Source of the DNA: Candidatus Cloacimonadota bacterium
GTDB taxonomy: Bacteria; Cloacimonadota; Cloacimonadia; Cloacimonadales; Cloacimonadaceae
Length of the DNA: 10,476 bases
Reading direction: 5' to 3'
Assembly: GCA_023230025.1 (NCBI GenBank)
Contig: JALNYD010000080.1
Coordinates: 1 to 10,476 of the forward strand
The position numbers were made by a program, and so were the translations under genes. The notes beneath the pieces are model-generated. The model worked only from the letters and a program-made list of their open reading frames with translations, was not told the origin of the DNA and ran no database searches. Within the stretch, counting starts at the first letter, position 1; every line of letters begins with the position of its first letter. Below, piece after piece: positions 6,463 to 10,476 of the stretch.

Positions 6463-9400
6463 CTAAAAGTCTTCAGAAAGGCTCAGGTAAACCTGAGGTT
6501 TGCTGATGCGGGAGAGATTGGTGAGCCAGGCCACATCAAGCTTGAGTACAAAATAACCAACATTCAGGCGAGGCCCGAAGCCGTAACCTAATTGGATGTC
6601 TTCCAGCAGGCCATCGTTTACGCCCCGGAAATGCTTGTTCTGATCCCACACGGCGCCAACATCCACATAGGCGGAACCCCGGATGTTGCCCAAAGCGAGC
6701 GGGATGGGGAAGGCCATGGCAAAATAATCCAGCAGGGGAAAGCGCAGTTCCATGCTGCCCAGAACCTTCTTGTTTCCGGATAAATTGTGCGAAAGCGCTC
6801 GCACTCCGTAGTAACCACCCAGAGAGAAGCGATCCGGATATTTGCCGCTGCTGATGCCAGCATTGGCTCTCAAAGCCAGCGAATAGCGTTTGTTGAACAA
6901 AGTGTAGCTGCGGAGGTCCAGATAGTTGGTCAGATAATCCAGATGATCCCTGGCAAAGCCTTTGCGCAGGTTATAATATCCCCGCCAGCCTACCAATGGT
7001 CCAGTTGATCCATACAAGGCGTTATCGAATACCACAGAGATGCCGGGGGTTATAGCGGTATCCTTGATATGCTCGATGTTGTTTTGCCAGTCTTCACTGG
7101 AGATATCCGAATTGTGCAGATAGTCCCAATGCCTTTCGTAATCATAGAGCATGCTGTCAAACTCGAGGCGGGTAAAGCGGCTGAAGGGATAGCGTGCCAG
7201 AAAGTACAGCCCGGTTTGACGTTCCCGCAGGCGATAATAGTCATATCCCCATTCCTCATAACTGCGGTAGTAGGATTCATCGTAGAAGTTATATATTCCT
7301 CCTCCCCAATCCAGCCGTTTTTTCAAGTACAGATAGGTGAGCAGGAAATTGGTTTCAGCCAGCTTATCGGTGATGCCCAGATTTATCCCGATGGCATGAT
7401 CTCCCATCAGGTCGCTGAGTCCGATTTCAACGCTACCTACAGCGCCGCCACCGCTGGAATAGGCAGCTCCGCCCCACACCCGGTCAAGCATGAAACGGGG
7501 ACGGTAAGCTTTGATGGTTGGAGGATTGTCTGAGGGAGCATCTGGACGGGCATCCCAGCTAAAATTGCTGGCAATCAGAGAGGTATCCGGAACCACGGGT
7601 TCAAAGCTGCTGAACACTGGACGGCGGACATCTCCGCTGCTGCTGGGATTACGCCTTGGCAGCGGTTGCTTTTTGGCAATGCCATAGTAATCCAGACGTT
7701 GAAAATCAATGCGATCCAACAAATCTCCCTGTTGCTGATAGAGCGAGGGCAGACGGTAGGTTTGAAAGTCAAGATTCTGCAGAGGGTTGTTTGCAAAATA
7801 GATGTCCCAGCCTTCACTGAAGAAGTTTGAGATCAGCATGTAATTGTTATCCTGGGAGATATCTGCACAATTAACTCCGGAGATAACTTTGCTGAGCGGG
7901 GCGATCATCCCCTCCTTCAGATCCAGGATTTCCAGATTGGCGATCTTATCCCTGAGGGAGATAAATCCAACCTTGTTGCCGGAATCAGTGTAAAAAGGCA
8001 TGTTGCAATCAAAGTTTTCTTTGGTTAGCTGAAAGATTCTTGCATCACTGAAATGATATTCAAAGATGTCGCTACTGAAATTGGCGAAGAAGCCATAGCG
8101 GGTGGAGCCTTCAATTTCATCTCGCTCGGAACTGAACACGATCTTCTGACCATCAGGAGAAAAGCGGGGTTGCATATCATTGTAGGAATCATTGGTGATG
8201 TTTTGGAGCTTGTGGCTTTGCAGATCATAGACAAAGATGTCTGACTGCATTGCCTTTTGTGCACTGAGCACGATGCTCTGCCCATCGGGAGACACATCCA
8301 GTTCAAAGATCGAGGCCAGCTCCGGAAGCTCAATACTTTCGGTGATTTTGCCGCTATCCACATCCAGCACGTGGATTCTATCGCCCGAGGAGGTCTTGGC
8401 GGCAAAAGCTATATGTTTGCCATCGGGAAACCAACTGAGATTGCTGCGGAAATAGTGAAACTCTTCCATCTTGGCTGTAGCTTCACCGGTGATGATTTTA
8501 CGGGCTTTGCTGAGACCCTGGGTGCCTGCCATCCAGATGCTGTAGCGAGCGCCTTGATCCGAATAATAGACATACCGGCTGCCATCCGGGGAGAAGCGGG
8601 GGGCGAAATTGAAATATGACCCTTCCTTCTGGCGGTCTGTGCGTTTTTCATATACTTCTGAGGGTATCTGGTGACTATTGACCAGGGGGAAGAAATCGCG
8701 TTTGAGCTGATATCTCCAGCGGGACTCCAAATCCTTGAACTCCATGGCAAATACACGTTTGGTAGCATCATCAAGGCTATTCATGCTGCGCAGGGAATAG
8801 AAGTATTCGCTCACTTTTTCCCGGCCATAGGTCTGGGCAATAAAAGCCAGAAAGCTTTCGCCCAGGCGATAAGCCAGATATCCATCCAGATAATCCAGCT
8901 TGGGCAGCTTGTCGTTTACCACCAGATCCAGGATAAACATGTTATTGTAGGGATCTTGACCGCCGATGGAGAGATATTCGGGCAAGCCTTCGGAAAACCA
9001 GAAGGGGAAGGAAACCGGACGCAGGGCTTCGATTGCGCTGGTTACGCGGCTATCCAATCCGTTGACATAGGCATGGGTGAGTTCGTGCGCCAGGAGCTCT
9101 TCCAGCTCACTATAGCTGCCATCAAAGGGGACTACAACGCGGTTGCGCAGACTTTCGGTGAAGCCTCCCACACCCTCGGTGAGCAGGGGATAGATGATAT
9201 TGGTGACCTGAAACTCAGATTTGGAGGCATAAAACACGATTGGAATGCGGCTCAGAATCGGGTATTTGAGATCATCCTTGAGATAATAGTAGATATCCTC
9301 GGCCATCAAAGCGACGGTCTTGCCAAAATCATTCTCATCCTTGGGAAAATAGATATCAAAATGCATGGTCTTGAGCACAGACCAATCCTGAGGATGGGCA

Positions 9401-9483
9401 TTTACCTTGTTTTTACCAAAGCTCTGGGCAGTCAGGTTTATGCAGAGCAGTACAAGAATTGATAACAGCAGGGGTTTCTTCAT
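6463..9483 (-). CDS. Fusion: peptidase-MA-like metalloprotease, PD40/TolB-like propeller, Omp85-like outer-membrane barrel
   Basis: This is a 1006-residue exported protein with three parts. Residues 1-20 are a signal peptide (MKKPLLLSIL...LTAQ). Residues about 30-270 form a peptidase-MA-like metalloprotease domain: HELTH (133-137) is an HExxH zinc site, and WFSEGLPEY (162-170) supplies the probable third ligand Glu165, as in gluzincins. Residues about 290-560 carry TolB/PD40-type propeller repeats (RFSPDGSRYVYYS, WFPDGKHIAFAA, VSPDGQSIVLSA, RFSPDGQKIVFSS and weaker ones). A Pro/Ser-rich linker (about 605-660) leads to a barrel of about 340 residues resembling the bacterial surface antigen/Omp85 family. 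The barrel includes GPLVGWRGYYNLRKG (828-842), LGGYYGVRAL (888-897), a late AYVDVGAVWD strand (938-947) and a terminal Phe. No POTRA domains are evident. A weak AGGA precedes the ATG; the gene starts 7 nt after the mce stop. Confidence 0.85.
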   Translation of the reverse strand: MKKPLLLSILVLLCINLTAQSFGKNKVNAHPQDWSVLKTMHFDIYFPKDENDFGKTVALMAEDIYYYLKDDLKYPILSRIPIVFYASKSEFQVTNIIYPLLTEGVGGFTESLRNRVVVPFDGSYSELEELLAHELTHAYVNGLDSRVTSAIEALRPVSFPFWFSEGLPEYLSIGGQDPYNNMFILDLVVNDKLPKLDYLDGYLAYRLGESFLAFIAQTYGREKVSEYFYSLRSMNSLDDATKRVFAMEFKDLESRWRYQLKRDFFPLVNSHQIPSEVYEKRTDRQKEGSYFNFAPRFSPDGSRYVYYSDQGARYSIWMAGTQGLSKARKIITGEATAKMEEFHYFRSNLSWFPDGKHIAFAAKTSSGDRIHVLDVDSGKITESIELPELASIFELDVSPDGQSIVLSAQKAMQSDIFVYDLQSHKLQNITNDSYNDMQPRFSPDGQKIVFSSERDEIEGSTRYGFFANFSSDIFEYHFSDARIFQLTKENFDCNMPFYTDSGNKVGFISLRDKIANLEILDLKEGMIAPLSKVISGVNCADISQDNNYMLISNFFSEGWDIYFANNPLQNLDFQTYRLPSLYQQQGDLLDRIDFQRLDYYGIAKKQPLPRRNPSSSGDVRRPVFSSFEPVVPDTSLIASNFSWDARPDAPSDNPPTIKAYRPRFMLDRVWGGAAYSSGGGAVGSVEIGLSDLMGDHAIGINLGITDKLAETNFLLTYLYLKKRLDWGGGIYNFYDESYYRSYEEWGYDYYRLRERQTGLYFLARYPFSRFTRLEFDSMLYDYERHWDYLHNSDISSEDWQNNIEHIKDTAITPGISVVFDNALYGSTGPLVGWRGYYNLRKGFARDHLDYLTNYLDLRSYTLFNKRYSLALRANAGISSGKYPDRFSLGGYYGVRALSHNLSGNKKVLGSMELRFPLLDYFAMAFPIPLALGNIRGSAYVDVGAVWDQNKHFRGVNDGLLEDIQLGYGFGPRLNVGYFVLKLDVAWLTNLSRISKPQVYLSLSEDF

Positions 9484-9490
9484 GTCTATC

Positions 9491-10390
9491 CTAAAATATG
9501 GAGAACTTAAGGTACTTTTTGGGATTCGCCTTGATGTCCTTGATCAGGGCTTCCAGATTGTCAATCGAGCGTTTCATCCCGATATAGACATCATCATCGG
9601 TCAATAGTTTGCCTGCGGTTCCCTGTCCGGATTGCAGGGCATCAAGGCTGTTGTGCAATTTTGAAGACAAGGCATCCAGACTGTCAAGGCTGTTATTGAG
9701 TTTATTTATAGCTTTGGGAGCAATGGAGATGCTGGTTTCCAATTCACTTTGATTTTGGGCAATGAATTGATCCACCCGGCGGGTAAGGAGATCGATACTG
9801 CTGATAGTTTGTGAGATTTCGGTTTTGATTTCGCTGAAGTTGTGCTCGGTTTTTCGCACTGCCTGGGAGGCATCGCCCAAAAGGTCTTCACCCTTAGCCA
9901 AAAGCCCGGTATCGCTGTCGAAATCGTGCAAAATCTGATCAAGCTTGTTCAAACTGGCTGAAGCGCTGGAGATCAGGCTCATCATACCAACGGGGTTTTC
10001 TCCAATCTGGATTTGAGTAAGATCCAGCATTTCGCTTTCAGTAGAAGGCACAATCTGCAGGCTCTTGCTGCCCATCAGACTATCTTCGATCAAAAAACGG
10101 CTACCCCTGGGGGGTTTGATGTCATTCGAAATCCGGCCGGAAACCAGGATGCCATCCTCATGCAGCGTCACAGTCTTGATTCTTCCGGCTTCCATTCCCC
10201 GGTACATGATCTTGTCCCCCACTTCCAAACCCATCACGTCATTGAAGAGCACGCGCAGATCTTGTTGAGATTGGATCGATAACCGGTTTGTGAACCAAAG
10301 GTAGGAAAATATCAGGATCAACAGGATTAAGATCGTCCAGATCCCTGTCTTGATCCGGGTGCTGCGTAGTTTGCTGTAGAACTTTGCCAC
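9491..10390 (-). CDS. MCE/MlaD family inner-membrane-anchored lipid transport protein
   Basis: This 299-residue protein has a single N-terminal membrane helix (about 14-33) and an MCE domain (about 43-115, with VLFNDVMGLEVGDKIMYRGM and GRIKTV). A long helical, coiled-coil-like region follows (about 140-285). The C-terminal segment GTAGKLLTDDDVY (257-269) and the tail DIKANPKKYLKFSIF (285-299) are typical of single-MCE proteins of Bacteroidota and Fibrobacterota-like groups. MCE proteins form hexameric rings in the periplasm, held to an inner-membrane ABC permease, and shuttle phospholipid or other lipids across the envelope; the helical part often forms a tube or needle. The start is GTG at 10390, backed by GAGGAG seven bases upstream; no ATG in frame precedes Met54. 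It is directly followed by the barrel fusion gene, which suggests a shared envelope function. The expected permease and ATPase are not seen in this window. Confidence 0.9.
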   Translation of the reverse strand: MAKFYSKLRSTRIKTGIWTILILLILIFSYLWFTNRLSIQSQQDLRVLFNDVMGLEVGDKIMYRGMEAGRIKTVTLHEDGILVSGRISNDIKPPRGSRFLIEDSLMGSKSLQIVPSTESEMLDLTQIQIGENPVGMMSLISSASASLNKLDQILHDFDSDTGLLAKGEDLLGDASQAVRKTEHNFSEIKTEISQTISSIDLLTRRVDQFIAQNQSELETSISIAPKAINKLNNSLDSLDALSSKLHNSLDALQSGQGTAGKLLTDDDVYIGMKRSIDNLEALIKDIKANPKKYLKFSIF

Positions 10391-10397
10391 GAGCTTA

Positions 10398-10403
10398 CTC
10401 CTC
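10398..10403 (-). promoter_or_regulatory. Ribosome site deciding the GTG start of the MCE gene
   Basis: Minus strand TGAGGAGTAAGCTCGTG shows GAGGAG seven bases before GTG. The TGA stop of the preceding reading frame overlaps the site, so translation of the two genes is probably coupled. This supports the non-ATG start. Confidence 0.7.
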
Positions 10404-10476
10404 AGGTTTTCAGTTTTTTCTTTTCGGCGGCAGGGAAAAGAATATTGTTCAGAATCAGGCGATAACCGGGGGAGCT
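10402..10476 (-). CDS. C-terminal end of an unidentified upstream gene
   Basis: A reading frame entering from the right edge ends at a TGA at 10404-10402. It encodes 24 residues (SSPGYRLILNNILFPAA, then EKKKLKT). The basic, lysine-rich tail and the overlap of the stop with the MCE ribosome site (11 nt between stop and GTG) fit a genuine upstream operon member. Too little is visible to name it. From general knowledge of MCE loci it could be an Mla-type ATPase or permease, or in Bacteroidota-like arrangements an amidase, but no motif of any of these is present in the fragment. Confidence 0.5.
   Translation of the reverse strand, partial: SSPGYRLILNNILFPAAEKKKLKT

Noticed and set aside
8671..9462. 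A 263-residue plus-strand frame opposite the metalloprotease part of the fusion
   Set aside because: The minus strand carries a signal peptide and the HELTH motif in this stretch; the plus frame has no ribosome site or family features that I can see.

Overview
The window looks like a gene-dense chromosomal segment from a diderm (Gram-negative-type) bacterium. The support is an outer-membrane barrel protein with a C-terminal Phe, an MCE/MlaD protein and a lipoprotein-type zinc-binding protein. The style of the proteins (an MCE protein ending in an NPKKYLKFSIF-like tail, and a peptidase-MA/PD40/Omp85 fusion) reminds me of Cloacimonadota or the wider Fibrobacterota-Chlorobiota-Bacteroidota group. 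That assignment is inference and was not tested. No mobile elements, RNA genes or CRISPR arrays were seen. No gene-free stretch exceeds 300 bases; the longest is 136 bp.

Layout. Two plus-strand genes lie at the left edge: a GNAT acetyltransferase cut by the window start (1-413) and a DUF2156/LPG-synthase-C-like protein (463-1368). Everything else is on the minus strand. Read in the direction of transcription from the right edge, the order is: the last codons of an unidentified gene (10476-10402); an MCE/MlaD-type protein (GTG start, 10390-9491); a 1006-residue fusion of peptidase-MA-like metalloprotease, TolB-like beta-propeller and Omp85-like barrel (9483-6463); an M17 leucyl aminopeptidase (6433-4955); a terminator-like hairpin; a zinc ABC transporter (znuA 4894-3959, a structured 136-bp gap, znuC 3822-3094, znuB 3094-2309); and a double-anchored membrane protein with a D-glucuronyl C5-epimerase C-terminal-type domain (2308-1307). 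The last gene overlaps the end of the DUF2156 gene tail to tail.

How they fit. The minus-strand genes form two tightly packed blocks. The upstream block (unknown, mce, barrel fusion, pepA) has 7-29 nt gaps and a Shine-Dalgarno sequence before each start. It couples an inner-membrane lipid-transfer-type protein to an unusual outer-membrane protein. The downstream block is zinc uptake, with the epimerase-like gene joined to znuB by a TGA-ATG junction and the strongest ribosome binding site in the window. The most interesting items are the three-part barrel fusion beside an MCE gene, and the sugar-epimerase-like membrane protein wired into a zinc uptake operon.
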